DNA of 64,000 nucleotides from Sugiyamaella lignohabitans (GCF_001640025.1 NC_031673.1:2108001-2172000), one strand, 5' to 3'. Shown: positions 32,007 through 43,316, counted from the first letter of the stretch. The notes: generated by a model from the letters alone, not told the origin. Numbers and translations are program-made.

Positions 32007-35000
32007 TTAAATATCTCTTCGGAGATTGGGCCGCTCATAAATAGACGAAGGTACATAGCCACCCATGTTTGAATTCATAATTCCCTGAGGAGGTGGAGGA
32101 GGGGGCATGAAACCAGGACCCTTGTTGAAATATTCAGGAATCTGACCAGGACCCGACATTGGTCCAGAACCAACATTAGTGGCCAAGGCTCCGTCAACTG
32201 GATATTGATATTGTTGAGGTCCATTATTGTTCAGCATAAGTTGATCAAACTGTTGATTGAAGGCAGCCATATTTGTTTCATAAGGCACGGGAACAGATTG
32301 TTCTTGGAAAGAATCGTATCCGTACACGCCATTATCAAAAATTTGATGAGACATCATTGGTTGAGGTTTAGCAGACACTTGTGAGTAAAACAGTTGCTGT
32401 TGTTGTGGTTGAAGTTGCTGCTGTTGATGCTGATGATGTTGTGGTTGTTGAAGTTGTGGCTGGATCTTTTGATGAGTAGGCACAGACACTCTAGAATTAC
32501 CACCATTACCGATATTTGTAGTGCTGAGACCACTTCTACGCTTGGTTGGTGATTGTTGGAAGCTGTTTGCAGCTCCTGACCCGTTAGAATTGTTGCCGTT
32601 ACCATTGCTAGGGGTATTACTAGATCTTGTAGAAAGTCCAACTTCATCCATCAATCGCTTGTAACCCTGGCTTGGTAAGGCTTTATTAGCAATGAGAATC
32701 TTGCGAATCTTATTCAAAGCCACCTGGCGATCCTGTCCTTCAAGCAACAACGGTGCCGAAACAATCTTATATACAAATGAAGCACCGTGAGAAGGATCAC
32801 TAATAATTTCATCAAGGATCTTGTCGCTATCAGAATAAAACAAGATGTCAAATAGCAATTGACGAGCTCCAGATTCAGCTTTGTAGTTGACGACCTTTAA
32901 CACCGTCAAAGAAGCCAATTTATGGGTGCACAAAGCCACAATATCGGGAGTTAATCTTGGAGCCAGAATCAAGTGACGATTGGGCAATGTACAAGTATCC
33001 AGGAACCAAGTAAGCAATAGAGCACCATTAGTATTAGTGGCGAGTTGAACAGCATGCAATGTAATTGCAGCAGCCAACATTCTCTGTTGTTGTTTGCTTA
33101 CATAATGACTTTCGAGACAGGCTCTCATAGCTCTAGCACCAAACCGGCTTTGGGCGATTTCCCAAAACTGCGACAACATGGTCTCGAAAATAAAATCATT
33201 CCATGGTCCACCAAACTTCAAACAACACTGAATGACGTAGTTGCCAAACTGGTCAACAAACAGATGAACTGTATATGGTCTCAGGGCGTCGCAAATCATG
33301 TTAATTTGACGCTTTGTAGCAGCAACATCAATGATTTTCTGAGCAGCCCATGTTCCGTTCTTGTGAACACCAATTTGTGCCAGAAATGGAGCAATCTGAA
33401 CCAACATCAGATCCTTGACGCTCTCCGAGCAACTGTCAAAAAGTTTCTGTACTACGGTATTACCGACATAATCACTGGCCAAATCGGCAATCTCGTCGAG
33501 CAAATCAAGGGCAATTTCATCAATTTCTTGCTGACTGCATGTGCCACTATCAACCTTTTTACGAACTTCACGAAGTGTTGGTGCATCATAAACACGATCA
33601 GCTTTGGGTTCGTTGACAGGAGGAATTTCCGATTTAAAGTCAGTAAATGTCAAAGCTCGTTTAATAGAAGCAGCAGTAGCATCTGACTCTTGACTATCAG
33701 CACCAAGGCTAGTAACAATTGCAGCCATGTCATTAGCAATTTCTGACAGGGCTTTTGGTTTATCAATCATGGCGGAATTGTTATTAGTGCCGTTGGTACC
33801 AGTTGAAGTCGACTCTCTATCAACTACAGCATATTCAACCTCATTAGTGCTATTGGAATTATTAGATTGGTCAGCAAGTTCAGGAGAGTTGGATTGAGAC
33901 CGGTTATGACCAGAAATTTGAGTGGCAGCCATTACTTTGGCATAACCAACTCGACAAGGGCCAGATCCAGGAAACAACTCTTTACCATTAAGCACCGCTC
34001 TAGCTTGTACAGCACTCTCAACCGAGGAGAAATTGATAAATCCACACTGTTTATGAGTCAAGACGCGTGCAGACTCAATAGCTCCATACCCGGAGAAGAT
34101 GGCTTGTAAAGTGTACGAGGTAGTCGAGGGAGGCAAATTACCGAGCCATAGTGACCGAGTTGGTCCAGTCGAGTCTTCAAAAGAACTGTTAATATTTGAG
34201 TTATCGAGGTATTCAAGTTGTTGATTAAACTGTTGTTGTTGTGACTCGGGAATTTGCGACTGCTGTGACTGGGGTTGTTGAAGTTGTTGCAGCGGTGTTT
34301 GTTGTTGATATTGCACCTGTACCTGTGGCTGTTGTTGCTGTTGCTGGTGTAAATGCAACTGCTGCTGTTCTTGTGGCTGCTGTTGCTGTTGTTGACGAAG
34401 TAGCACTTGAGGCGGTTGGGGCTTGAATCTCGAGTACTGGCCACTGCCTCCGTGCTCCAAACCAGCCGTCACAGTCTGAGCTCTTGGTCGATTTGGACTT
34501 AGCAGGTTATGTAAATGGGCCCTACCGGCCATAGACACGGGGATCTGATTTTGTTGTTGGTTTTGTTGTTGGTATTGAAACTGTTGATGCTGATGATGAT
34601 GATGTTGATGTTGTTGATGTTGTTGATGTTGCTGATGTTGTTGTTGATGTTGTTGCTGTTGTTGTTGTTGTTGCTGTTGTTGTTGGTGCTGTTGCTGATG
34701 TAGCTGATGCTGCTGCTGCTGTTGTAGCCTCTGCTGCTGATAGTACGACTCATCGACACCATCATCGACCTCAAAAGGATACGCAGGGCTCGTCAGAGTG
34801 TACGATCTCAGTCTATTAACATCGGTTCTAAGAGACAGCTCGGTCAAAAAAGGCTGCATTGGGTCGTTCTGAGAGTCGACATTCTCTGGAGCAGCACTCG
34901 CACCGACACCCGTCAATTGGTCATTAAAAACACTACTGACATTATTCAAACGAGCAGACTCATTATTTTTGGTGCTGGTGGTGGTGTTAGTAGTGGTTTC

Positions 35001-36115
35001 AACTGAAGAAGACGAGGTCGAAGAAGCCCAAATTGAAGGGCCAAATGGGGCAAACGAAGGTCTATTTTCAGGAAGAAGATTCAACGAACCGGATCTAAGA
35101 CGAGAAGCCGAGCCAGGACCGGCTGGACCTCCTATACTCGAAGTTACCGGGTTATTTGAAGGTAATGCAGTAGTCGAAACCGAAGCTATTGAGCCCAACG
35201 AACCGAGCGAGCCCTGACTAACAGGACCGGCAGCAGCTCCAGATCTCTGAGGAATCTGAGGAAACGGAGACAGTGGCTGGTCTTCATAAATGGATATTGA
35301 CACGGAACTCGACGACGATTTGTGAGAAATCTGTGGTTTGATAATAGGCGACTCGACAGGCGACGAGTTATCCGGGCCCAGCAGCGCTAAACTGCCCAAA
35401 GACGACGAGTTACTCGACAAACCGGACAACGACGGGGCATTCAATCCGATACTGTTAGCACCAGAAACGCCAGGAATACCAGAACCGATTCCTCTAGAGC
35501 CAATCAAACCTGGTGACAGTCTTGAGGGCAGAGTTCCTGCTCTTGCACGGGACCTAAAAGCTGTACCTGGCGACGACGATGATGACGCTGACGAAACCGG
35601 AACTGGAACCGACTCGCCAGTCAGCTGCTGCTGGTCAGACTGGAACGGTAAATACAGCGACGAAGACGATGACGACGAATTGGACGCGCCAGCAGCAGCG
35701 CCCGAACCAATCAACGAGGCCGAGCTCGACGAAGCGGTATTCACCGCCGGAAACGGGCTACCGGCGCCGCCATTGACAGCACCAGACTGCGAGTAAAAAT
35801 GCTGCGACTTGGGCCGGTCCTGCCAAATCGACCTTGATCCCTCAACTCTAAACACGAGCGGGTTAGTTTTAAATCCTGGGGGAGGGGGGGCATGGCCTCC
35901 GGCCGGGCTGGGGCTCCGCCCCAGACCCCGTAGCTCCTGCTTCGCAGGAGATTGCTGGGACCGTGGACGCCCGACTCGAGCGAAGCGAGAGGAGCAACCA
36001 GGGTCTGGGGCGGAGCCCCAGCCGCCGGAGGCACGAGGGCACACGCGGGGAGTACTTACCGGGAGAAGATTCGCGAGTCAAAAGGGGTGCCAGGGCCACC
36101 GGCTGATTCGGACAT
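32007..36115 (-). CDS. JSN1: Jsn1/Puf2-like RRM and Pumilio RNA-binding protein, one intron
   Basis: Coding join (minus) 36115..36060 and 35847..32007, 1298 residues. Jsn1 (Puf1) and Puf2 are PUF proteins that bind mRNAs for membrane and mitochondrial proteins. Exon 1 encodes MSESAGGPGTPFDSRIFS. The donor GTAAGT (36059), branch ACTAAC and acceptor TTTAG keep the frame. After Ser- and Gln-rich regions there is an RRM at about 575-650 (SLWLGNLPPST, KQCGFINFSS) and Pumilio repeats at about 800-1070 (DYVGNTVVQKLFD, NGTWAAQKIID, DQFGNYVIQCCL, RFGARAMRACL). The RRM-plus-PUF layout is specific to the Jsn1/Puf2 class. The C-terminus is low-complexity with a proline run. The 212-nt intron consists largely of one 140-bp composite hairpin element; without splicing the frame would run through it. 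Confidence 0.93.
35894..36033. repeat. Composite hairpin element (140 bp) in JSN1 intron
   Basis: Arm 35894-35950 (+, CTCCTGC hairpin, variant A module GGCCTCCGGCCGGGC) and arm 35972-36033 (-, CTCGAGC hairpin), spacer 21 nt (ATTGCTGGGACCGTGGACGCC). It makes up two thirds of the intron. Confidence 0.95.
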
Positions 36116-36869
36116 TCAGATCAGGGGGGGTGTGTGGCCGGGTGGGGGGTGGTCAGAGACGACGGTCAGGGGGTGGGAGTGGCGTCCTCGGTTACTTTTG
36201 TAGGCGAGCCAGGGGGCTGGGATCCATGTGAAAAGGCGCGAGAAGCGTGAGACACCTCGGGTGAGCACGTATGGGAAGGGCCCGAGACGGGGAAGTTGAC
36301 GAAGAAAGGGGGGATCAGGGATTGAAACGGTCCAATGGGGATATCAATGGCGGTATTGACACGCTGGCGGCCGGTTGGACGGGGATTCGAGGTGAAATTT
36401 GGGGTTGGAAGGGTGGATATTGACGACGGGGTCGAACGAAAGTCACCGAATCAAAGATATTTTCAGGGCCAAAAAGTGACAGCAATGGCCGGTGGTGGTA
36501 GTTGTCAGTCGGCAAATGGGCTTGAAAAAATAAAAAAATCAAGCACACGGGTCGAGAGAACACGGGCACGCCAATTCGAGGTCGAATGGGCTGGAAATGG
36601 GGATTTTGGGCGGGAAAACAGGCCTGTTCGGGGCAAAAAAATATTTTGTCGCGAGCTGACTGGCTGGTGGTGGTTGATGGACGTGGGTGGTTTGGCCAAT
36701 TTGCCGGGTGAACTAGCTAAATACCGCTGGCGCTGTTGCTGCAGCTGCTGGCTGACGCTGCTGGCGGTGGTTGTGGTTGAGGTTTGGTTTCGACTGTGTT
36801 GGGAGAGGCTGATGAGATGCCCCTCTGCCTCTGGTGGGGCGCGTTGCCGGGGACGAGGGGGAGGGGCTC

Positions 36870-36925
36870 TGCCTCCGGCGGCTGGGGCTCCGCCCCAGAC
36901 CCTGGTTGCTCCTGCTTCGCAGGAG
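36870..36925 (+). repeat. Hairpin element, solo arm
   Basis: A-B-C order with CTCCTGC-TTC-GCAGGAG. A G14 run begins 23 nt downstream. Confidence 0.9.
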
Positions 36926-36971
36926 TGGTGGGGAACGAGGGGCAGCGAGGGGGGGGGGGGGGAAGGATGCT

Positions 36972-37111
36972 GGCCTCCGGCCGGGCTGGGGCTCTGCCCC
37001 AGACCCCGTAGCTCCTGCTTCGCAGGAGATGGCCGGGACCCTGGACGCCCGACTCGAGCGTAGCGAGAGGAGCAACCAGGGTCTGGGGCGGAGCCCCAGC
37101 CGCCGGAGGCA
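36972..37111. repeat. Composite hairpin element (140 bp)
   Basis: Arms 36972-37028 (+, CTCCTGC, GGCCTCC variant A) and 37050-37111 (-, CTCGAGC-GTA-GCGAGAG), spacer 21 nt (ATGGCCGGGACCCTGGACGCC). Confidence 0.95.
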
Positions 37112-37298
37112 GGCCGGCCACCCAATTGAGTTTCACAATTAAATTGAATCCCCCCTGGCCACGCCTGAAAAATGTACGTGCCCGGCTGAAACAGCCAAGT
37201 GTCAGACACGCGCGCTGTCTAGCCCGACTGCCGACGCGAGCCGCCGCCGCTCCCAACAACAACGCAGCCTTGTCCCGGTGGGCCCGACGGCGGGGGCC

Positions 37299-37437
37299 TG
37301 CCTCCGGCGGCTGGGGCTGCGCCCCAGACCCCACTGCTCCTCTCGCTGCGCTCGAGTCGGGCGTCCAGGGTCCCGGCCATCTCCTGCGAAGCAGGAGCTA
37401 CGGGGTCTGGGGCGGAGCCCCAGCCCGGCCGGAGGCC
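37299..37437. repeat. Composite hairpin element (139 bp), inverted order
   Basis: Arms 37299-37359 (+, CTCTCGC-TGC-GCTCGAG) and 37381-37437 (-, CTCCTGC-GAA-GCAGGAG). The 21-nt spacer is the exact reverse complement of that at 37029-37049, so this is the same element in the opposite direction. Confidence 0.95.
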
Positions 37438-37784
37438 AGCACCTCAGTCACGTGACCCGCAGTGGGGTTCGTGGAGGGGTAGGAGGAGGGGGAGGGGGGT
37501 GAAAAGTTTTGGGGGTGAGTGAAAAATTCAGCGACATTCTCGATCTCGCGAAGATAGATAAAGACCCGCAGCAGCAGTAGCACACGCAGAGGCAGAAGCG
37601 GGAAAGGTACAGCGCAGGCTAACTGGATGTGTTTAGATCCATGGGGATTTCGGCGACAGCCGGTGCAGAAGAACATGTCAGTCAATTAATATCTGCAGCA
37701 TGCACCCGATCTCCACACCACCACACCCCAGGATCGAGACCAGCCCGATCCAGCCCTGGGGGACCTGGGGGGGGGAGGGGTTCT

Positions 37785-37923
37785 GGCCTCCGGCCGGGCT
37801 GGGGCTCCGCCCCAGACCCCGTAGCTCCTGCTTCGCAGGAGATGGCCGGGACCCTGGACGCCCGACTCGAGCGCAGCGAGAGGAGCAGTGGGGTCTGGGG
37901 CGCAGCCCTAGCCGCCGGAGGCA
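37785..37923. repeat. Composite hairpin element (139 bp)
   Basis: Arms 37785-37841 (+, CTCCTGC) and 37863-37923 (-, CTCGAGC-GCA-GCGAGAG). The 21-nt spacer is identical to that at 37029-37049. The minus arm's B stem has one mismatch (CCCTA). Confidence 0.95.
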
Positions 37924-38057
37924 GGCCCCCTCGGCAGCGATGGTCGATCCGGTGGAGAAAGAAGAGATAGCGAGACGGTGCATGGATCCATGTCGGCGAG
38001 CGAGCGGCAGCACCCCCTGGCTTGCTGCTATAGCTTTACAACTGCTATTGATCTTCT

Positions 38058-38077
38058 GGGGGGGGGGGGGGGGGGGG
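38058..38077. repeat. G20 homopolymer
   Basis: Twenty consecutive G residues directly before a hairpin arm. It could form a quadruplex or reflect an assembly artefact in length. Confidence 0.9.
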
Positions 38078-38078
38078 C

Positions 38079-38236
38079 TGCCTCCGGCGGCTGGGGCTCC
38101 GCCCCAGACCCCGCTGCTCCTCTCGCTGCGCTCGAGTCGGGCGTCCACGGTCCCTGGTAGTGTTAGAAACCCAGCGGCAAACTCCTGCGAAGCAGGAGCA
38201 ACCAGGGTCTGGGGCGGAGCCCCAGCCGCCGGAGGC
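38079..38236. repeat. Paired hairpin element with extended spacer
   Basis: Arms 38079-38139 (+, CTCTCGC-TGC-GCTCGAG) and 38182-38236 (-, CTCCTGC-GAA-GCAGGAG), spacer 42 nt. The first half of the spacer (GGCGTCCACGGTCCCTGG) matches the usual 21-nt spacer. Confidence 0.9.
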
Positions 38237-38791
38237 AGACCCCCGAGCCCCGTGCACAGGGCCCTCTCCCCGCAAATTGCCTAAAGAATCCAGGGCCTAC
38301 AGAAGGTAATTTAATTGCCAATCGGTGGACCCCTCCTTTGTTTTTTTTTTCGTTTTTTGTCTGTGTCTCAGATGTACAGGAGATCGGCACACGCGCGCTG
38401 CACGCTGCTGCACCCTGCACCCAGGGGTCTAGCGAGATAAGGCCGGTGCCAACGTCCAACGGGCCCGCCAAGTCTGGCAGGTAACGGCGTGGGCACACCC
38501 CCAATCCCCTCCCCCAGCCATTCAGCAAGCCAGTAGACTTGCTCCCCTTAACACAAAAAACCACCCCACCAATCCACTGACTGTAAACAACAGTCACAAC
38601 CAGTCTCACGGTCAATTCGGCCTTCTTCGCCAGGCCTATCAGTGCTCAATGGCGGTCCTGGCGGTCCCGCTATCAGCGCCCATCGCACCCAAACACGAGC
38701 ATGCACAGGCCTGCAGGCATGAAACTTAATCTACCCCCAACCCCCCCCATTCCAGACACAAGGGTCCATCTCTGCCTGCACCCCCAACGCA

Positions 38792-38852
38792 CGACTCGAG
38801 CGCAGCGAGAGGAGCAGCGGCGGCTGGGGCGGAGCCCCAGCCGCCGGAGGCA
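38792..38852 (-). repeat. Hairpin arm, outward-facing pair member
   Basis: C-B-A order with CTCGAGC-GCA-GCGAGAG. The link to B is altered (CGGCGGCTGGGG), as if module A and B sequence had been copied into it. Confidence 0.85.
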
Positions 38853-38872
38853 CGACCTCCATGACCCGTACC

Positions 38873-38926
38873 TGCCTCCGGCGGCTGGGGCGCTGCCCCA
38901 GACCCCGTTGTGCTCGCTTCGCGAGC
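38873..38926 (+). repeat. Hairpin arm, outward-facing pair member
   Basis: A-B-C order with GCTCGC-TTC-GCGAGC, B loop GCT. Its A module faces the A module of the arm ending at 38852, the reverse of the usual pair geometry. Confidence 0.85.
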
Positions 38927-39086
38927 TGCTGCTGGGTGGCCCTTGTCCTGCGGGGCCCGGGTGAGTACGAGCCACGGGTGTTTTCGGGGCTTGTGTCAGA
39001 TAACGTTTGGTTGGCATGCGTCACCCGCTGGCGCTGATAAGGCACGGTCCGGGATCAGGCAACGGGCATGCTTCCTGGGGGGGCAT

Positions 39087-39227
39087 GGCCTCCGGCCGGG
39101 CTGGGGCTCCGCCCCAGACCCCGCTGCTCCTCTCGCTACGCTCGAGTCGTGCGTCGACGGTCCTAGCAATCTCCTGCGAAGCAGGAGCTACGGGGTCTGG
39201 GGCGGAGCCCCAGCCCGGCCGGAGGCC
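39087..39227. repeat. Composite hairpin element (141 bp)
   Basis: Arms 39087-39149 (+, CTCTCGC-TAC-GCTCGAG) and 39171-39227 (-, CTCCTGC), spacer 21 nt. Both A modules are of the GGCCTCCGGCCGGGC type. Confidence 0.95.
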
Positions 39228-39752
39228 AGGCCCTCCCAGAAGATTGGGGGTCATGCACGGATGCGCGGTGCATGCTGCTGTTAGCATTTCCGGATGCGAG
39301 TGGGTGGGTGGGGTTACGTCAGTGGGATCAGGTCAGCGGCATGGCTCGCTCGTGATAGCGGGCATCAGCAGGGCAGGGCAGGCCGGGCTGAAATAATAAT
39401 ATTTTGGGCTGGAAAATAATATTTCACAAAGGATGGGGACAGCAGCAGCTGTTGCGCGATCCCATGCGGTTTTTGGTTTTGTTTTTTGTTGTTGCTTGCT
39501 GTTTTCCAACGGACGGTCTGTGTTGCTCAATCCAGACCCTGGCAGTGTGCCAAGGGCGGACCCTGACACCATCCGTGCTACAACCAAGCCCGCAATTGCG
39601 CCACGGGCCGGCGTGAAAAGGCCCCGAATGGCCTCATATCACGGCACCCTCGCTCCAATTCACCACGAACTACTAACGCGCTTGCGCACTGCCTGGCTCC
39701 GGCCCGTGCTGCCCAGCCTTGCAGTGGCCTGACCCGGCTGGGAGGGGGGGCA

Positions 39753-39891
39753 TGCCTCCGGCGGCTGGGGCTCCGCCCCAGACCCTGGTTGCTCCTGCTT
39801 CGCAGGAGATTGCAGGGACCGTGGACGCCCGACTCGAGCGTAGCGAGAGGAGCCACCAGGGTCTGGGGCGGAGCCCCAGCCGCCGGAGGCA
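39753..39891. repeat. Composite hairpin element (139 bp)
   Basis: Arms 39753-39808 (+, CTCCTGC) and 39830-39891 (-, CTCGAGC-GTA-GCGAGAG), spacer 21 nt (ATTGCAGGGACCGTGGACGCC). Confidence 0.95.
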
Positions 39892-40427
39892 TGACCCAAC
39901 CCCCCCGGTTTGGCCCGCTGCTGCCCAGACCCGCTAGCTGTGCTGGGAGATAAGCAGCGGCAGCGCGAGAGGGGGTGCGTGCACGAGCGTCGCTAGTCTG
40001 TTAATCATGGGTCGGTCTGTAGTGAGGTATGTGTATCACACAGATCTGATGTGCGTCTCTCAGGTGTCTATCAGAGGGGTACGAGCGAGGGAGGGGTAGA
40101 CGGTGAGGAGGGGTACGAGGGGTCAGAGGAGGAGAGGAGGAGGTGGTGGGTGATGCGAAGTCAATTGAGGGGTCACTGGGGGTCTTTTTGACCTGTTTGA
40201 GAGGGTCACTGAGTCACTTGAGTAGCAAGCGAGTGTCGTTATCAGTTGGATATCGCCAGCGTCGAGTGCGATTGACGTGGCTGAAAACGTGTGGGGTACA
40301 TGGGTGCTGGCTGGCCGACTGTAGCGGTAGCTGCTAGCGACCTATAAAGCTATAGCTATAGCTTTGGCTGTCTCAGTTGTGTTTTCGGCGGGCCTTTAGA
40401 TAGAGCTAGTGCTGACCACAAGCAAGT

Positions 40428-40540
40428 ATCGACTGGGCTGGACTGGGCTGGACTGGGCAGTGCTGGGCTGGTCGCTGTAGAGTTAGCTGTTAGTGGGGTG
40501 AGCTATAAACTGTGGTGTGAGCTGTAAACTGTGGTGTGAG
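40428..40540. repeat. Short tandem repeats (GGCTGGACT and GAGCTRTAAACTGTGGTGT)
   Basis: About three copies of a 10-bp GGCTGGACTG unit, then a 19-bp unit repeated head to tail at 40500-40518 and 40519-40537 with one change; partial copies follow to about 40610. Non-coding. Confidence 0.8.
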
Positions 40541-41878
40541 CTGGCTGTTAGCTACTGAGTGAGCTGTTAGTTTAACTAGTGATTGAGACTGTGGTGTGAG
40601 CTGCTGTTAATCTATTGACTGGCTGCCTGGCTAGCGGGCTGTTGCCAGCAGCAGCTGCTGCTGCTGCCGGCTAGGCCGCTGGCTAGTCTGAGCTATAATT
40701 GTACCTCAACCTATAGTCTAACCGGTCTGATCCCTACCTGACTAGCTGCTAAAAGCTAGCAAATCCATGCTGACGTTATCAGCCAGCATAACGTGCAAAC
40801 CCAACTGACTATTGGCACTCTATTGGCACTCCATGCCAAAAATAATTGCTTTTCAGATAGTGTTTGTAATATTTTTTGCACTTGCTTTTTCCTCTGCACT
40901 GTCTCTCAGCTATGCATGCTGTTTTGGGATATGACTGATGCATGCTACCAGTTAAGCCAGTTCACCGGTCCTAAAGGTGAAATATTCTTGTTACCCCTGT
41001 ATTTATTTGGCATGCTGCCGATTGCATTTCAAATAAATATTAACCTGTTTCCTGGCGGAATTTATTTGTTGAAATAAAAAAACTGAAACTGATAAGAAAA
41101 ACCAACAAATTCAATATCACTTTTTTTTTTTTCCACTTCTACTTTTTATTCATTAGACCTAGTACCACTGTAAGGTGTTGCTGCTACTGCTGTTACTGAG
41201 ACTTTGATTAGTACTGCTATCTCACTTTACCATAGTGATAGTGATACGATATTGATATTGATATTGACATTGACATTACTACGACAACTGCTATTTCTTT
41301 CCATCGATAGCAATTCTGAGGCTGGTTCTCTTTTATTTACTTGACTTTTGTTTAAACTGGCCCTGATTCTATCACTGCCACTGCCTCCCACTGGTACCGG
41401 TACTCATACTCGTATTCCTAGTCATACAATTACTCAGCTCACCTCACTCATACAATTCAATTACGCATACAACTGCTGACATTAGCACTCCTACTACTAT
41501 TCCTACTACCCTCTCATTCACGTGCTGTGCTATTCACATAACATATTGGTTATTTGTTTTCATACAGCAGTATCACCTCTACTGTTTCTAGAATCCCTGC
41601 CCCACACCTTCTTACCTCATTGCCACAACTAATCGCATTTCTTTCACTGTCATCATTTAGCATCAACCTTTTCTGTGTTAGCTTTTCATTCCTCTTGGAT
41701 CAACCTTATTCGATTTAAACTTTTTGAGCTGTCATTGCACGCTCGAATCTTGTCCAGATATTTTTTTTATTTAATGGGTGTTCTTATCATCCCTAGCACT
41801 GCTACCTCTACCAGTACTACCACTAGTCACTCCTTTTCTTACAACAACACTCCACAAAACACCTCACACACTTCTAAA

Positions 41879-42787
41879 ATGACTGCTCCTACTCAGGCAT
41901 TCCCTTCATTCTGCACCGTTTGCGATGTCCAATTGGGTCCTGGTTGTGCGTCTCAGATCTACTGTAGCGAACAGTGCAGAGATAAGGACTCGTCAGCCAC
42001 TGTATCTGAGTCGTCTTCTTCTGTTCCTTCGCATTGGTATGATTCTTTTACCAACACTGACATTGAGCCCGAACCGGTTTTCGGTCTGGGTCTGATTGAC
42101 GAAGAGTCCACTGAGTATCTTAACACCAAGAGCTCTGTTCCTTCTCTAGAAGACTCACGAGCATCAATCTCGTCATATTCATCATATGGCCCACCATCAG
42201 CTCGCAGCTCGCTGTCAAATCCACATACCGGAGATCATCGCCATCGTCAAACTCTATACTCTCCACAATCACCATGGTTCGAACATGACTCTATTGATAC
42301 CCTGTCATCGTCTGTACCTATTAGCACCAAACGAACACATAGACACAAACGCAACTCGTCGGTCGCTACCAACACCATCTCGCCTCTGTTTGACTCGTTT
42401 TCTTTTGAAAAGAAAAACGACGATGACTTTGCTTCTCACCTGACTGCATTAGACAACGACATCTCGGACTCGTACTACGACGACTCAATGGCTGTGCCAG
42501 TACGTCCTCGTCGCCATTCGCTTTACATCAAAACCGGAATGCACCTGTACACGGGCACCTCGTCGCGACGGGCCTCGTTCCAAGAACACTGCCACGCCAC
42601 TCCTACCATCGCCTGTCCTGAAATCATGCTGCCCTCATACTGCGACTCTCCACGGTCCATTGGCCTAGTGCTTCCACCTCCACCACCACCCAAAAAACCC
42701 GCGACCCAACTGGGCTATGACCTACCCAAACTAAAACCCATGTCGCCCCCTCTGGACCCCATTTCCGACAAAAAACTAATTTATTAA
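41879..42787 (+). CDS. ECL1-family (life-span regulatory factor) zinc-binding protein
   Basis: 302 residues from ATG at 41879. Near the N-terminus it has the ECL1-family cysteine motif FCTVCDVQLG...YCSEQCRDKD (about 9-37), which in small yeast Ecl1 proteins is linked to chronological life span and stress or zinc responses. The rest is Ser-rich and disordered, with short conserved-looking islands (RRHSLYIKTGMHLYTG, FQEHC) and a proline run (LPPPPPPKK). The frame is open upstream to 41675, but that part is T-rich leader-like sequence, so I start at the ATG before the motif. The long upstream region suggests complex regulation. The family call rests on the short motif only. Confidence 0.7.
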   Translation: MTAPTQAFPSFCTVCDVQLGPGCASQIYCSEQCRDKDSSATVSESSSSVPSHWYDSFTNTDIEPEPVFGLGLIDEESTEYLNTKSSVPSLEDSRASISSYSSYGPPSARSSLSNPHTGDHRHRQTLYSPQSPWFEHDSIDTLSSSVPISTKRTHRHKRNSSVATNTISPLFDSFSFEKKNDDDFASHLTALDNDISDSYYDDSMAVPVRPRRHSLYIKTGMHLYTGTSSRRASFQEHCHATPTIACPEIMLPSYCDSPRSIGLVLPPPPPPKKPATQLGYDLPKLKPMSPPLDPISDKKLIY

Positions 42788-42890
42788 CTCGACTCCATCC
42801 TGCCCTTCCTTGTACAGACCCCAGGCATGTTTTTTATTTATTTTTTTTACATATTACAATATATATGATGGGTATTATCGGGAGACAGAC

Positions 42891-42946
42891 TGCCTCCGGC
42901 GGCTGGGGCTCCGCCCCAGACCCTGGTTGCTCCTGCTTCGCAGGAG
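42891..42946 (+). repeat. Hairpin element, solo arm
   Basis: A-B-C order, intact, with CTCCTGC-TTC-GCAGGAG. Confidence 0.9.
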
Positions 42947-43316
42947 TTTTTTTCGTCGCTCGCATGGTTGAAGTGGACGAAGCGGGCTAGTGTCGCTACC
43001 AACGTGTTAGGATACCTTAGCTGCCGGAGAACAGCGCTAATCGGATCGAAACCGGTCTGGAGACAACGCTCTGGCCCGCTAGCACGACGATCGAGCTCAG
43101 TTTCCCCTGATGCAGACCGTTGCTGTCAAAGATCGAGAAACAATGCCCCGTCTAGACAGCATATCAGCGATCGCCATGCACCGTGAACAAAGGTCGCTGG
43201 TACCTTGCACGACTCCAGATCCAGACAACCAGCTTCTTCGACCACCCATTCCGTTGGGGAAACGGTCCGCACATCACGCTAGCCAGTCCAATCTCGCCGA
43301 AACACCGCCCCAACCT

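Larger units (their letters stand above)
36116..41878. other. 5.8-kb gene-free island
   Basis: I find no credible gene. 36116-36860 is the JSN1 promoter side. 36870-39891 is dense in GC-rich hairpin arms (15 arms, five of them in 139-141-bp composites) with G14 and G20 runs. 39900-40780 has short tandem repeats of CTGG/GAGCTGT type. 40780-41878 is an AT-rich, pyrimidine-rich leader of the ECL1-like gene, with GATATT repeats near 41247-41278. Long GC-rich open frames here are element translations. Confidence 0.7.

Noticed and set aside
36335..39600. Numerous overlapping long frames on both strands of the gene-free island
   Set aside because: They consist mostly of translated hairpin arms (GSGAEPQPPEA, RRLGLRPRP and similar) and are mutually overlapping.
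36870..39891. Recent transfer of mitochondrial DNA as the source of the GC-rich elements
   Set aside because: The flanks are not AT-rich mitochondrial sequence and no mitochondrial gene pieces are seen. A link to mitochondrial GC clusters remains an open idea to test, not a supported call.
40793..41077. 94-codon Cys/Phe-rich frame
   Set aside because: No ATG at its start, AT-rich non-coding context, and no recognisable motif beyond hydrophobicity.
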